A stretch of DNA of 64,000 nucleotides, taken from Bacteroidales bacterium MB20-C3-3. GTDB taxonomy: Bacteria > Bacteroidota > Bacteroidia > Bacteroidales > UBA932. A program made the translations under genes and the position numbers. The notes under the pieces were generated by a model. That model did no database searches. It saw nothing but the letters and a program-made list of their open reading frames with translations, and had not been told where the DNA came from. Where the stretch lies: positions 806,001-870,000 of the forward strand of contig CP141202.1 of the NCBI GenBank assembly GCA_035609245.1, read 5' to 3'. Within the stretch, counting starts at the first letter, position 1. The number at the start of each line of letters is the position of its first letter. Below are positions 9,564 through 19,213 of this stretch, one piece after another.

Positions 9564-10763
9564 ATGAGGGCACTTTTTATGGGGTTGGGCTATATAGGCC
9601 TTCCCACAGCAGCAGTCGCCGCAAAAAGCGGAATAGATGTCACAGGAGTTGATATAAATCCAGAGGTTGTAGATACAATAAACCGTGGAGAGATACATAT
9701 TATTGAACCAGGTTTAGGCGATGTTGTAAAGGATGTCGTTCTCAAGGGAAAGATGAAAGCCCAAACCACACCAAAAGAGGCAGATGTTTTTCTCATCGTG
9801 GTACCCACCCCGTTCAAACAAAACCACAGGGCAGACATCTCCTATGTAGAGAGTGCAACCAGGGCAGTAATCCCCTACCTCAAACCCGGCAACCTATTCA
9901 TCATAGAAAGCACCTCTCCCGTAATGACCACCGAAAAGATGGCCGAGCTCATCTTCAAAACCCGCCCGGAACTTAAAGACAAAATATACATCGCCTACTG
10001 CCCCGAACGGGTCCTCCCAGGTAATGTGATTTACGAACTGGAGCATAACGACCGGGTTATAGGAGGCATCAACCAAGAATCATCCCAAAAAGCCACAGAG
10101 TTTTACAAACACTTTGTAAAAGGCAACCTCCATATAACCAATGCACGCACGGCCGAAATGTGCAAACTCACCGAAAACAGCTCCCGCGATGCACAAATAG
10201 CATTTGCCAACGAACTCTCAATAATTTGCGATAAAGCCGGCATAAATGTATGGGAACTGATAGAACTTGCAAATAAACACCCAAGGGTAAACATACTGCA
10301 ACCCGGCAGCGGAGTAGGCGGCCACTGCATAGCAGTAGACCCATGGTTCATAGTAAGCGACTTTCCCGAACAAGCCCAAATCATAAAACGCGCCCGTGAA
10401 ACCAACGATTACAAAGCCGACTGGTGCGCCAACAAAGTGATAGAGGCCTGCAATCAATTCGAAGCAAAATACAACCGAGAACCCGTAGTCGCCTGCATGG
10501 GACTAGCATTCAAACCCGACATTGACGACCTCCGCGAATCACCCGCCAAATACATCACCAGCCGCATAATCAGCGAAGCCCGCGCCCAGGTACTTGTGGT
10601 AGAACCAAACATCAAAACCCACAAAAGTTTCAACATAACAGACCACAAAGAAGCCTACCAAAAAGCCGACATCGTAGCCTGGCTGGTAAGGCATAAGGAA
10701 TTCATTCACTACCCAAATACACCCGAAAAAGAAGAATACGACTTTTGCGGGGTAAGAAAATAG
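9564..10763 (+). CDS. wecC: UDP-N-acetyl-D-mannosamine dehydrogenase
   Basis: Oxidises UDP-ManNAc to UDP-ManNAcA with two rounds of NAD reduction. The 399-residue protein starts with the Rossmann motif GLGYIGLPTAAVAA, has the central helix with TENSSRDAQIAFANE, and the catalytic cysteine near residue 255 in GSGVGGHCIAVDP. The C-terminal UDP-binding domain carries GLAFKPDIDDLRESP. Codon use changes within the gene: the first third resembles the upstream operon, and the remainder is richer in C-ending codons. It follows wecB by 6 bases. Confidence 0.92.
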   Translation: MRALFMGLGYIGLPTAAVAAKSGIDVTGVDINPEVVDTINRGEIHIIEPGLGDVVKDVVLKGKMKAQTTPKEADVFLIVVPTPFKQNHRADISYVESATRAVIPYLKPGNLFIIESTSPVMTTEKMAELIFKTRPELKDKIYIAYCPERVLPGNVIYELEHNDRVIGGINQESSQKATEFYKHFVKGNLHITNARTAEMCKLTENSSRDAQIAFANELSIICDKAGINVWELIELANKHPRVNILQPGSGVGGHCIAVDPWFIVSDFPEQAQIIKRARETNDYKADWCANKVIEACNQFEAKYNREPVVACMGLAFKPDIDDLRESPAKYITSRIISEARAQVLVVEPNIKTHKSFNITDHKEAYQKADIVAWLVRHKEFIHYPNTPEKEEYDFCGVRK

Positions 10764-10800
10764 GTTTTTACATAATATAAATTACAAAACTTAATCAATA

Positions 10801-12126
10801 TTGATTAATAAAGTGTTATCCAAGATTATTTTCCACATTTATGCTCTGAAAGAACGAATTTTTAGGAGTCTTTTTATACGAGATTCCTTTTGGGCATTGA
10901 CTGGTAATACTCTTGGTAGTGGACTATCTTTAATAGCTGGTATATTTGTTGCCCGTTATCTTGGCAAAGATATATATGGAGAATATGGCATCATTAAAAA
11001 TACAATAATATCATTATCCATTTTTTCAACATTTGGATTAGGATATACTTCAACAAAATATGTTGCAGAATATAAAGAAACCAGACCAGAGTTTTTAGAC
11101 TTAATAATTAGATATTCGAAATTTATATCTTTAACTGTCAGCGGACTAGTAGCTTTATCTCTTTTTATTTTCGCAAAAACATTATCAGAACAAATCCTTG
11201 ATGCACCACACCTGTACAAATCAATCAGAGTGGTTTCAGTTTGGGTTGTAATTAGATCACTTACAACCACTCAAATTGGTGTAATGGCTGGTTTTGGCCA
11301 ATTTAAGAAAATGGCTTATATCGAAGGTATAGTTGGTGTATTAACCTTTACTTTAAGTATATTATTCACATATGAATGGGGTCTATTAGGTGCATTATTT
11401 GCCCTTTTGATTGCACAGATAATTAATTTAATTCTTAATTATCAGGTAGTATTAAAATTAAAGCCGAAATCAAAAGCTTTAACAAATAATATCCCAATAT
11501 TAAAAGATATCATATCATTTTCAGCTCCAATTGCGTTACAAGAAATCACTTATTCAGTGATGAGTTGGATATTACACTTAATGCTTATTAAGATCACAAA
11601 CTATGGTGAACTTGGTCTGTTTTCAGCAGCAATGCAATGGAATGCACTTATTCTTTTTATTCCAGGAGTGTTAAGAAATGTCCTATTATCACATTTATCT
11701 TCGAATTCAAATAATGATATAACACATAACAGAATACTGAAAAACGCTTTACTAATTAATTTTATAGCAACTTTTATTCCTGTTCTTGTTATATATTTTT
11801 TCAGCAACTTTATAATTCACATATATGGAAATTCGTTTATTGATTTGAGAAAAGTACTACAAGTATCCGTTTTTTCTACAATGTTTATCAGCTTAAGTAA
11901 CGTTTACTCTCAAGCATATCTCTCAAAAGGAAAAAGTTGGTTGATGTTTTATATCAGATTTTTTAGGGACTTTGGTATGATAGCACTAGGTTACATATTG
12001 CTAACATACTCAAAAACTCTTGGAGGTGCAATTTCTCTTGCTTATTCTCAACTAGTTGCTAGCATCTTTTTTCTTTGTGTAATGGCTATTATATATAAAA
12101 ACATCCGTCAGTTTAGCAAAACATAA
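10801..12126 (+). CDS. wzx: Oligosaccharide-unit flippase (Wzx-like)
   Basis: A 441-residue hydrophobic protein with about 12 predicted membrane helices and the N-terminal pattern RDSFWALTGNTLGSGLSLIAGIFVARYLGKDIYGEYGI, shown here only as its position (residues 27-64), which is typical of polysaccharide flippases of the MOP superfamily. It would move the lipid-linked repeat unit across the inner membrane. There is no ATG near the N-terminus; the TTG at 10801 is used, with GTG at 10813 as an alternative. From here on the DNA becomes markedly AT-rich compared with wecB/wecC, a sign of separate origin. Confidence 0.87.
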   Translation: MINKVLSKIIFHIYALKERIFRSLFIRDSFWALTGNTLGSGLSLIAGIFVARYLGKDIYGEYGIIKNTIISLSIFSTFGLGYTSTKYVAEYKETRPEFLDLIIRYSKFISLTVSGLVALSLFIFAKTLSEQILDAPHLYKSIRVVSVWVVIRSLTTTQIGVMAGFGQFKKMAYIEGIVGVLTFTLSILFTYEWGLLGALFALLIAQIINLILNYQVVLKLKPKSKALTNNIPILKDIISFSAPIALQEITYSVMSWILHLMLIKITNYGELGLFSAAMQWNALILFIPGVLRNVLLSHLSSNSNNDITHNRILKNALLINFIATFIPVLVIYFFSNFIIHIYGNSFIDLRKVLQVSVFSTMFISLSNVYSQAYLSKGKSWLMFYIRFFRDFGMIALGYILLTYSKTLGGAISLAYSQLVASIFFLCVMAIIYKNIRQFSKT

Positions 12127-12142
12127 TCCTGAATTTAAGATA

Positions 12143-13384
12143 ATGGGGAAATATAACTATACGAAGCTCAATGTTTTTTTTTCAACTCTGAATTTTATTT
12201 TGCTATTTGTAGGCTATCAACTTGCCACTAGTTTATTATTACCAATATCATCAAGTATTGAAGGGATTTCTCGTTCAGTAACGGTCCCATATAGAGGATT
12301 TGCATTACTTATATCACTTGTAGTTATTTTTCTTAACATCAAACGAAAAATAGGTAAGACTCCCGTTGCATTGAAAGTGCTATGGATATTTTGGATTGCT
12401 CTGATAATAAGGATTTTTTATGACACAAATATTCGTACTGATGTTCACTTGAACGATACAAGACAACTGTGGCTGTATGTGTTTGGCATATGTCTACCAG
12501 CAATGTTTTCTGTAATGAAGAGCATTAAGATGATAGATCTTGAGAAAGCGTTGAAATGGGTTTATTTTGGAACTGTTCTTACGCTATTTCTTTCTCTGTT
12601 CACCAATACATCGCTCTTATTAGATTCTGCTGAAGTTACAGGTAGAGCAGAAGCTAATTTAGCCTTTGATTCAATAGCATTTGGCCATTTGGGTACAACA
12701 GGCGTAATATTGTCTATGTTCTTGCTATCGAAAGCAGGTGTATCTCTAATTAGAAAATTCATCTATTTAGCTGTAATTTTATTATCTTTCTTTGTAATTG
12801 TGAGGGCCGGAAGTAGAAGCCCTGTTATGGCACTAACTGTTATTGTCCTTTTTTGGTTATTCGCTAGAGGTAGAAATATATTGTTTGGTACAGTGTTTAT
12901 TGCAATAGCAACAACATTATTGGTTGTTTTCATTAAGCCAATTCTTAATTTCATGGGTAATATATCACCTGTGATGGAGTCTAGATTAAGACTTGGAATA
13001 TATGAACAAGATTCAAGTGGACGTGATCTTCTTTATGAGAGAGCTATTAATTTATTTACGAAAAGTCCTATTCTTGGCGAGCAATTTGCTCTATTTGATA
13101 ATTATGGTGGTTTTACATATTCACATAATATCATTTTAGATGCTTTTATGGGTTTGGGTATTTTAGGAGGATTATCGATGATTTATTTTTTGTGGAATTC
13201 TCTTAAAAAAAGCTATTTGGCTATAAAATATAATGATCCTATTTTTTGGGTTTCACTATTATTAATTCAACAGATTGTTCTCAATTTGTTTTCAAGTGCT
13301 TTCTATTATAATCAACTGTTAAATGCTTTGCTAGTTTTTATATTTCTATATTCAGTTAAGAGACCAACAAAAAAACTATATTGA
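12143..13384 (+). CDS. wzy: O-antigen/capsule repeat-unit polymerase (Wzy-like)
   Basis: A 413-residue membrane protein with about 10-12 hydrophobic segments. A long periplasmic loop (about residues 270-330) contains SSGRDLLYERAINLFTKSP and a conserved-looking YSHNIILDAFMGLGILGG, as in the Wzy/WaaL superfamily. It would polymerise the flipped repeat units. The gene starts 16 bases after wzx and is equally AT-rich. Family assignment rests on topology and the loop pattern, because Wzy sequences diverge strongly. Confidence 0.75.
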   Translation: MGKYNYTKLNVFFSTLNFILLFVGYQLATSLLLPISSSIEGISRSVTVPYRGFALLISLVVIFLNIKRKIGKTPVALKVLWIFWIALIIRIFYDTNIRTDVHLNDTRQLWLYVFGICLPAMFSVMKSIKMIDLEKALKWVYFGTVLTLFLSLFTNTSLLLDSAEVTGRAEANLAFDSIAFGHLGTTGVILSMFLLSKAGVSLIRKFIYLAVILLSFFVIVRAGSRSPVMALTVIVLFWLFARGRNILFGTVFIAIATTLLVVFIKPILNFMGNISPVMESRLRLGIYEQDSSGRDLLYERAINLFTKSPILGEQFALFDNYGGFTYSHNIILDAFMGLGILGGLSMIYFLWNSLKKSYLAIKYNDPIFWVSLLLIQQIVLNLFSSAFYYNQLLNALLVFIFLYSVKRPTKKLY

Positions 13385-13413
13385 AATAGATTGAAATAGA
13401 TTGAAAAAGACTG
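13385..13413. repeat. Triple direct repeat of ATTGAAATAG
   Basis: Three near-identical decamers (ATTGAAATAG, ATTGAAATAG, ATTGAAAAAG) lie directly after the wzy stop codon. No function is apparent. They mark the edge of the IS remnant region that follows. Confidence 0.5.
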
Positions 13414-13509
13414 ATAAAGGAATACTCTACTCCATAGTTTTGGAGTTGTTTATAATACCCTAAAAAAATTGGACCATGTACTTAATTGAAAAAAAACACA
13501 AATTAACCC

Positions 13510-13590
13510 ATGGAAAAAAGAGGAACCGACGCAAATTTAGCTCAAGTTTCAAGGCTTTGATAGCCATTGAGGCATTATATTGAGGCATTA
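13510..13590 (+). pseudogene. Remnant of an IS3-family orfA
   Basis: After ATGGAAAAAAGAGGA the +1 frame from 13524 reads NRRKFSSSFKALIAIEAL, the N-terminal helix of IS3-type OrfA proteins (RRxFSxEFKAxVALEAL). A frameshift right after the ATG and stops soon after break it. The rest of the element is not recognisable. It lies in the 780-base gene-free stretch between wzy and the next glycosyltransferase. Confidence 0.55.
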
Positions 13591-13773
13591 TAGGAGAGGA
13601 AAATCACTTTAGGAAATCAACGTAAGGTTTGAAGCTACCCAAATCATTTATCTCATAGAAAACAAGAGTTTCTATATAACCTTTCAAGTTTTTTTGGTAA
13701 ATCGGTTGTAATAACAGCAAAAAAATATCCAAACTCATAGTATTACTAAAAATCATCAAGTACAAGTTTAATA

Positions 13774-14061
13774 TATGACATTTTTTACAATAATTTCGTC
13801 TAATATATTGTTATTAAGGCAATTGTATTTGCAAAAGGCCCTAAAAATCAGTATTTTTAAGGAAAACTTATGACTTTATTCTATGAGTTATTGTATTGGT
13901 ATTTACAGGAAAGAACATATTAGAAAGATAAGAATGTTAAAACCACAAACGGCGTGCAGTGAACTTGTTTAAATATGGACTTGACCTTGTATCTGACTAC
14001 CTTTTAAACCCTTACTCAAACTGTAAAATTGATATATTTTAAATTTTTGTAATGTACTTAG
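13774..14061 (+). mobile_element. Internally deleted IS4-like element, copy A
   Basis: This segment is colinear with the element at 24715-25299 on the other strand. The shared left part begins near ATGACATTTTTT, runs through TTTGCAAAAGGCCCTAAAAA and ends at TTCTATGAG. It then jumps straight to the transposase C-terminus (CYCIGIYRKEHIRKIRMLK), a frameshift, and LFKYGLDLVSDYLLNPYSN, and ends at ..TGTACTTAG. Nearly all of the transposase is missing, so the copy is dead. Confidence 0.7.
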
Positions 14062-14167
14062 AAGAACAAGTTCAAAATAATACGCTGTTGGATATTTGCT
14101 GTAATCATTTTGTAAGCTTCCTATGAGTAGGATGGTGCAACTTAAAATAGAATAGTTAGAAAATTGA

Positions 14168-15274
14168 TTGAAATATGGAAATATGGAAATAGAATCAAAA
14201 ATTCATAAAAAAAAGAAGTTATTAATTTTATACAATAAGTTATTTCATTATAGAATTCCAATTTTCAATCTTTTAGCTGAAGAATATGATTTGACTGTTG
14301 TTTATTCATATAATTCAAATGAAAAAATCATTTCTCAATGTAATTTTAAGACAAAGTTTATTCCAATAATTAAAATTTGGAAGTTTGTCTTTCATAAAAC
14401 TAATATATCAAAATTTTGCGATAATTATGATATTGTTATAGCTTATGGTCAATCTACATGGTTAAGCTATTCGTCATTAGTATTAAAGAAGAATAGGAAA
14501 TTTAAGCTTATATTTTGGACTATTGGAGCACCTGCTTCTTATACTAGAAATTATGGAGAAGCCGGACGTTTGTATTTTGCATTTAATGATTTTTTTGATC
14601 ACAAAGCAGATGGATTGATTTTTTATTCAAATAATCCAATCGAAATGCATCATAAAAGAGGATATCCTAAAGAAAAGATGTTTGTAGCCGATAATACAGT
14701 AAAAGTCTTAAAACAAAATATCAATCCAGAAATAAAAAATGCAATTCTATTTATCGGTTCTTTATATTTAGAGAAAGGGTTAAATATATTATTGGATTCA
14801 TATTTAGCTGCATATAAAGAAAATATTGCTATTCCAGAATTAAATATTGTCGGTGGAGGAAATGAATATAACAATATATTTGAGTGGATCAAGCAGAATA
14901 ATTTATTAGATAAAATCCATCTTTTAGGTCCAATTTATGATGAGAAAACTAAAGCTGAAATATTTTCAAAATCTATAGCATCAATTTCTCCATTACAAGC
15001 CGGACTTTCTGTCCTTGAAAGTATGGGTTATGGAGTACCATATATTACAATGAAGAATGCTATTACGGGTGGAGAAGCATTTAATATAGACAATCATGTT
15101 AATGGATTAACTTTAGATGACATAAGTGAATTCAAAAACATCATATTAGATATTTCAATAGACAAGCCAAAATATATTCAATTTGGACTAAATGCTTATA
15201 ATCACTATTGGAAAAATAGAAAACCTGAAGATATGGTTAAAGGTATTAGATACGCAATTGAACAAAAAATATAA
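14168..15274 (+). CDS. Glycosyltransferase, GT4 type
   Basis: The 368-residue protein has a short N-terminal Rossmann half (LILYNKLFHYRIPIFNLLAE) and a GT-B C-terminal half with GSLYLEKGLNILLDSY, LNIVGGGNEYNNI and the donor-binding segment SISPLQAGLSVLESMGYGVPYI, where Glu follows the SxLE pattern of GT4 enzymes. It transfers a sugar to the lipid-linked repeat unit; donor and acceptor are not evident. The track start is a TTG at 14168; the ATG at 14183 (MEIESKIHKKKK) is more likely. Strongly AT-rich, like wzy. Confidence 0.82.
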   Translation: MKYGNMEIESKIHKKKKLLILYNKLFHYRIPIFNLLAEEYDLTVVYSYNSNEKIISQCNFKTKFIPIIKIWKFVFHKTNISKFCDNYDIVIAYGQSTWLSYSSLVLKKNRKFKLIFWTIGAPASYTRNYGEAGRLYFAFNDFFDHKADGLIFYSNNPIEMHHKRGYPKEKMFVADNTVKVLKQNINPEIKNAILFIGSLYLEKGLNILLDSYLAAYKENIAIPELNIVGGGNEYNNIFEWIKQNNLLDKIHLLGPIYDEKTKAEIFSKSIASISPLQAGLSVLESMGYGVPYITMKNAITGGEAFNIDNHVNGLTLDDISEFKNIILDISIDKPKYIQFGLNAYNHYWKNRKPEDMVKGIRYAIEQKI

Positions 15275-15277
15275 TAT

Positions 15278-15919
15278 ATGAAGAAATACATTTTAGGTTT
15301 ATTAAAATATCTTTTCTACAAGAGGGTTTCATTGTTAGCACAAGTCACCTTTGATTCAAACATTTCAAGAAAATCAAAGGTTAATAGATTTTCTAAAGTT
15401 TATTCATCTAATATATTAGATTATTCATATATTGGTCCAAATACTGAATTAGTCTTAGTCAATATTGGAAAGTTTTGTTCTATCGCTCAAAATTGCAGTA
15501 TTGGTTTGGCTACTCATACAATTGAAAACATTTCAACTTCTCCAATATTTACTGAAAAACATAATGGCACTTCTTTTTCATGGATTGAAAAAGATACTCT
15601 TAATTATAAACCAAAAATTGTAGAAATTGGAAATGATGTTTGGATTGGAAAAAATGCAACAATTCTTAGTAACATTAAGGTGGGTAATGGCGCAATTATT
15701 GGTACTGGTGCTATTGTTACAAAAGATGTTCCAGATTATGCTGTCGTTGCGGGAGTACCAGCCAATATTATCAAGTATAGATTTTCCAAGGAAATTATTA
15801 ATAAGCTTTTAGAAATTAGGTGGTGGGATCTACCAGAGATAAGTTTGAAGAAAAACATTCATATATTTCAAAAAGAAAAAATAACTCTAGAAGATTTAAA
15901 TAGGATTATCCTCAAATAA
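15278..15919 (+). CDS. Hexapeptide-repeat acyltransferase (XAT-type left-handed beta helix)
   Basis: 213 residues. Imperfect hexapeptide repeats run from about residue 45 ([20 protein letters not shown]) to the coil with [20 protein letters not shown] and [20 protein letters not shown], followed by the XAT signature [11 protein letters not shown]. The loop His at THTIENIS matches the catalytic His of the family. It should acetylate a hydroxyl or amino group of a sugar, possibly the 4-amino group made by the DegT enzyme at 33035; that link is inference. It starts 3 bases after the glycosyltransferase gene. Confidence 0.82.
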   Translation: MKKYILGLLKYLFYKRVSLLAQVTFDSNISRKSKVNRFSKVYSSNILDYSYIGPNTELVLVNIGKFCSIAQNCSIGLATHTIENISTSPIFTEKHNGTSFSWIEKDTLNYKPKIVEIGNDVWIGKNATILSNIKVGNGAIIGTGAIVTKDVPDYAVVAGVPANIIKYRFSKEIINKLLEIRWWDLPEISLKKNIHIFQKEKITLEDLNRIILK

Positions 15920-15922
15920 AAT

Positions 15923-16945
15923 ATGATACAATTTTCTAAGAAAACCCTACTAATAACTGGTGGCACCGGCTCTTTCGGTAACGCAGTTCTCAAACGCTTC
16001 ATTAATGATGATCGTTTCAAAGAAATTCGCATTTTTTCCCGTGACGAAAAAAAGCAGGACGATATGCGTCACTCCATACAGAATCCAAAAGTCAAGTTTT
16101 ATATTGGTGATGTACGGAATAAACGTTCGGTGGATGGAGCTATGCGGGGAGTGGATTATGTGTTTCATGCTGCTGCCTTGAAACAGGTTCCTTCTTGTGA
16201 GTTTTTCCCTATGCAGGCGGTTAGGACCAATGTGATAGGGACTGAAAATGTATTGGATTCGGCAATTGAACATGGTGTTAAGAATGTTGTGGTGCTTAGT
16301 ACCGATAAGGCGGCCTACCCTATCAACGCTATGGGAATCAGTAAGGCTATGATGGAAAAAGTTGCTATTGCCAAAGGGCGTTCTTTGGGTGTTGATGCAT
16401 CTACTACTATTTGTTGTACCCGTTATGGCAATGTGATGGCTAGTCGTGGGTCGGTGATTCCTTTGTGGGTGGAGCAGTTAAAAGCGGGCAAACCAATTAC
16501 AATAACCGACCCTAAGATGACTAGGTACATGATGACTCTTGACGATGCTGTGGATTTGGTGCTTTATGCATTTGAGCATGGTAAAAACGGTGATCTTTTT
16601 GTGCAAAAAGCTCCTGCTGCAACATTAACAGTATTAGCTGATGCGTTAAAAGGTCTTTATAAATCTAATAATGAAGTCAGGGTTATTGGAACACGCCATG
16701 GTGAAAAGCTATACGAAACCTTGGTTACCCGTGAAGAGATGTTCAAAGCCCAGGATATGGGAGACTACTACAGGATTCCTGCAGACAGCAGGGATCTGAA
16801 CTACGACAAGTTTTTTGTTGAGGGCGAAGAGGATATTTCTAAGGTCGAAGATTACCACTCCCACAACACAAAGCAACTGAATGTTGAGGAGATGACACAA
16901 TTGTTGCTCAAACTTGAGTTCATACGTGAAGATTTGAAATTATGA
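15923..16945 (+). CDS. capE: UDP-GlcNAc 4,6-dehydratase/5-epimerase CapE (FnlA/WbjB)
   Basis: First enzyme of UDP-N-acetyl-L-fucosamine synthesis; it makes the 4-keto-6-deoxy-L-sugar from UDP-GlcNAc. The 340-residue soluble SDR has TGGTGSFGNAVLKRF at the N-terminus, AALKQVPSCEFFPMQAV, and the catalytic region STDKAAYPINAMGISKAMMEK, with Met in place of the catalytic Tyr, as known for CapE. Composition is more balanced than the preceding genes. The stop overlaps the capF start by 4 bases, as expected for a coherent three-gene module. Confidence 0.93.
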   Translation: MIQFSKKTLLITGGTGSFGNAVLKRFINDDRFKEIRIFSRDEKKQDDMRHSIQNPKVKFYIGDVRNKRSVDGAMRGVDYVFHAAALKQVPSCEFFPMQAVRTNVIGTENVLDSAIEHGVKNVVVLSTDKAAYPINAMGISKAMMEKVAIAKGRSLGVDASTTICCTRYGNVMASRGSVIPLWVEQLKAGKPITITDPKMTRYMMTLDDAVDLVLYAFEHGKNGDLFVQKAPAATLTVLADALKGLYKSNNEVRVIGTRHGEKLYETLVTREEMFKAQDMGDYYRIPADSRDLNYDKFFVEGEEDISKVEDYHSHNTKQLNVEEMTQLLLKLEFIREDLKL

Positions 16946-18057
16946 TTAGGGTAGGAATTACAGGGCAGGCAGGGTTTGTCGGGACTCATCTTTACAACCA
17001 CCTTGGGCTGGCCCCGGATAAATACAAGCGGATACCATTTGAGGACCGCTTTTTTCGTGACTCTGCTTTGCTAAAGAGCTTTGTTAAGCAATGTGATGTT
17101 ATTGTCCACCTGGCTGCTATGAACCGCCACCCCGACCCTCAGGTGATTTATGACACCAATATCGGGTTGGTAAAGCAGTTGATTGATGCTATGGAAAGCG
17201 AGGGGGTTACTCCGCATGTGTTGTTCTCCTCATCTACCCAGGAAGAGTTGGACAACCTTTATGGGCAGTCAAAGAAAGATGGTCGTGAACTATTGGAGCA
17301 ATGGGCTTCAAGACATAATGCATCTTTCACCGGATTGGTGGTACCCAATGTTTATGGTGAGTTTTCCAGGCCAAACTACAACACTTTTATTGCCACATTT
17401 GCTCATAAGCTGGTCAATGGCGAGCAGCCTCAAATTATTACCGATAGCAGTGTGAAACTAATCTATGTGGGCTCACTCTGCAAGTTTATAATAGGTCAAT
17501 TTGAAAACAAGGGAGTGTCAAGGGTTAACGTACCATTTGATTTTGAACGCAAGGTGAGCAGCATACTCTGTCTTTTTGAGCAGTTTAATTCATTGTATGC
17601 ACACAATGGTTTCATTCCAAACTTGGCCGACATTAATGAGGTTAACCTTTTCAATACATTCAGGTCTTATCTTGATTATAAAAACAAATTCCCTGTCAAG
17701 CTGGTTAAACATTCCGACAACCGTGGGATGTTTGTTGAGACCATCAAACTTGGAGTTGGTGGCCAGGTATCCTTCTCCACTACCCTGCCGGGAATTACAC
17801 GTGGCAACCACTACCATACCCGCAAGATTGAGCGGTTTACAGTTATAAGGGGGAAAGCCAAAATACAGCTTCGCAAGATTGGGAGCGATGAGGTAATGGA
17901 CTTCTGCCTGGATGGGAACGAACCGTCATATGTGGACATGCCTGTATGGTATACCCACAACATCACCAATATCGGTAAAGAAGAACTTTATACACAATTT
18001 TGGATTAACGAATGGTACAATCCCGAGGATGGGGATACATTTTTTGAGGAGGTATAG
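16942..18057 (+). CDS. capF: Bifunctional epimerase/reductase CapF (FnlB/WbjC)
   Basis: Second step of UDP-L-FucNAc synthesis: 3-epimerisation and 4-keto reduction of the CapE product. The 371-residue protein has the two expected domains, an N-terminal SDR (GITGQAGFVGTHLYNHL, and STQEELDNLYGQSKKDG with catalytic Tyr/Lys) and a C-terminal cupin from about residue 250 (GNHYHTRKIERFTVIRGKA, with metal-binding His). Length matches the family. It overlaps capE and abuts capG exactly. Confidence 0.93.
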   Translation: MIRVGITGQAGFVGTHLYNHLGLAPDKYKRIPFEDRFFRDSALLKSFVKQCDVIVHLAAMNRHPDPQVIYDTNIGLVKQLIDAMESEGVTPHVLFSSSTQEELDNLYGQSKKDGRELLEQWASRHNASFTGLVVPNVYGEFSRPNYNTFIATFAHKLVNGEQPQIITDSSVKLIYVGSLCKFIIGQFENKGVSRVNVPFDFERKVSSILCLFEQFNSLYAHNGFIPNLADINEVNLFNTFRSYLDYKNKFPVKLVKHSDNRGMFVETIKLGVGGQVSFSTTLPGITRGNHYHTRKIERFTVIRGKAKIQLRKIGSDEVMDFCLDGNEPSYVDMPVWYTHNITNIGKEELYTQFWINEWYNPEDGDTFFEEV

Positions 18058-19206
18058 ATGAAAAAACTAAAGGTAATGACAGTTGTAGGCACAAGACCCG
18101 AGATAATCAGGCTTGCTTGTGTGCTGCAAAAACTGGATAAAAGCGAAGCAATACAACATACCCTGGTACATACAGGGCAAAATTACGATTACGAACTCAA
18201 TGAGGTCTTCTTCGAAGATTTGGGTCTTAGAAAACCAGATTACTTTTTGAATGCAGCAGGTAAAAATGCTACCGAAACAGCAGGACAAATCCTGATTAAT
18301 GTCGACCCGGTATTGGAGCAGGTTAAGCCCGATGCATTCCTTGTGCTGGGCGATACCAACTCATGCCTGTGTGCCATTGCAGCAAAGAAAAGACATATTC
18401 CCATCTTCCATATGGAAGCCGGAAACCGTTGTTTTGACCAACGTGTTCCCGAAGAGAGCAACCGTAAGATAGTCGACCACACTGCCGACATCAACCTTAC
18501 CTATAGCGATATTGCCCGTGAATATCTGCTTGCCGAAGGGTTGCGTCCGGACAGGATAATTAAGACGGGTAGCCCAATGTATGAAGTTTTGATGCAATAC
18601 CTGCCAAAAATTGAGAGCTCTGCAATAATAGAGAAATTGAATTTAGAGGAAGGAAAATACTTTGTTGTATCTGCTCACCGGGAGGAGAACATTAATTCCG
18701 AAAGGAACTTCAATAACCTGGTCCAAATCCTGAACGATATCTCTTCCAAATATGACTACCCTGTAATTATATCTACACATCCCCGCACCCGAAAGATGAT
18801 TGAGGCCAAAGGGGTTACTTTCCATAAGAATGTACAGTTGATGAAGCCAATGGGGCTTAGCGACTACAACAAACTTCAAATGAAATCATTTGCAGTATTG
18901 TCTGATAGTGGCACCATCTCCGAAGAGTCATCAATATTGAATTTTAGGGCATTGAACATCCGCGAAGCCCATGAACGCCCCGAAGCCATGGAAGAAGCCT
19001 CAGTTATGATGGTTGGGCTAAACCCTGAACGAGTGATGCAAGGGCTTGTGCAGTTGCAATACCAGACAATTGGCTCTGACCGTAATTTTAGACCGGTTGC
19101 AGACTACAGCATGCCAAATGTTAGTGATAAGGTTGTCAGGATTATTTTGAGTTATACAGATTATATTAAAAGAGTAGTTTGGAGTGAATACATCTCACTT
19201 ATTTAA
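18058..19206 (+). CDS. capG: UDP-sugar 2-epimerase CapG (FnlC/WbjD)
   Basis: Final step to UDP-L-FucNAc, a C2 epimerisation. It is a 382-residue paralogue of WecB with VVGTRPEIIRLACVLQKL, VHTGQNYDYELNEVFFEDL, HMEAGNRCFDQRVPEE, SAHREENI and LSDSGTISEESSIL. The ATG follows the capF stop directly (TAGATG). Position after capE-capF separates it from the true WecB at 8388. An IS remnant begins nine bases after its stop codon. Confidence 0.9.
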   Translation: MKKLKVMTVVGTRPEIIRLACVLQKLDKSEAIQHTLVHTGQNYDYELNEVFFEDLGLRKPDYFLNAAGKNATETAGQILINVDPVLEQVKPDAFLVLGDTNSCLCAIAAKKRHIPIFHMEAGNRCFDQRVPEESNRKIVDHTADINLTYSDIAREYLLAEGLRPDRIIKTGSPMYEVLMQYLPKIESSAIIEKLNLEEGKYFVVSAHREENINSERNFNNLVQILNDISSKYDYPVIISTHPRTRKMIEAKGVTFHKNVQLMKPMGLSDYNKLQMKSFAVLSDSGTISEESSILNFRALNIREAHERPEAMEEASVMMVGLNPERVMQGLVQLQYQTIGSDRNFRPVADYSMPNVSDKVVRIILSYTDYIKRVVWSEYISLI

Positions 19207-19213
19207 TCATAAT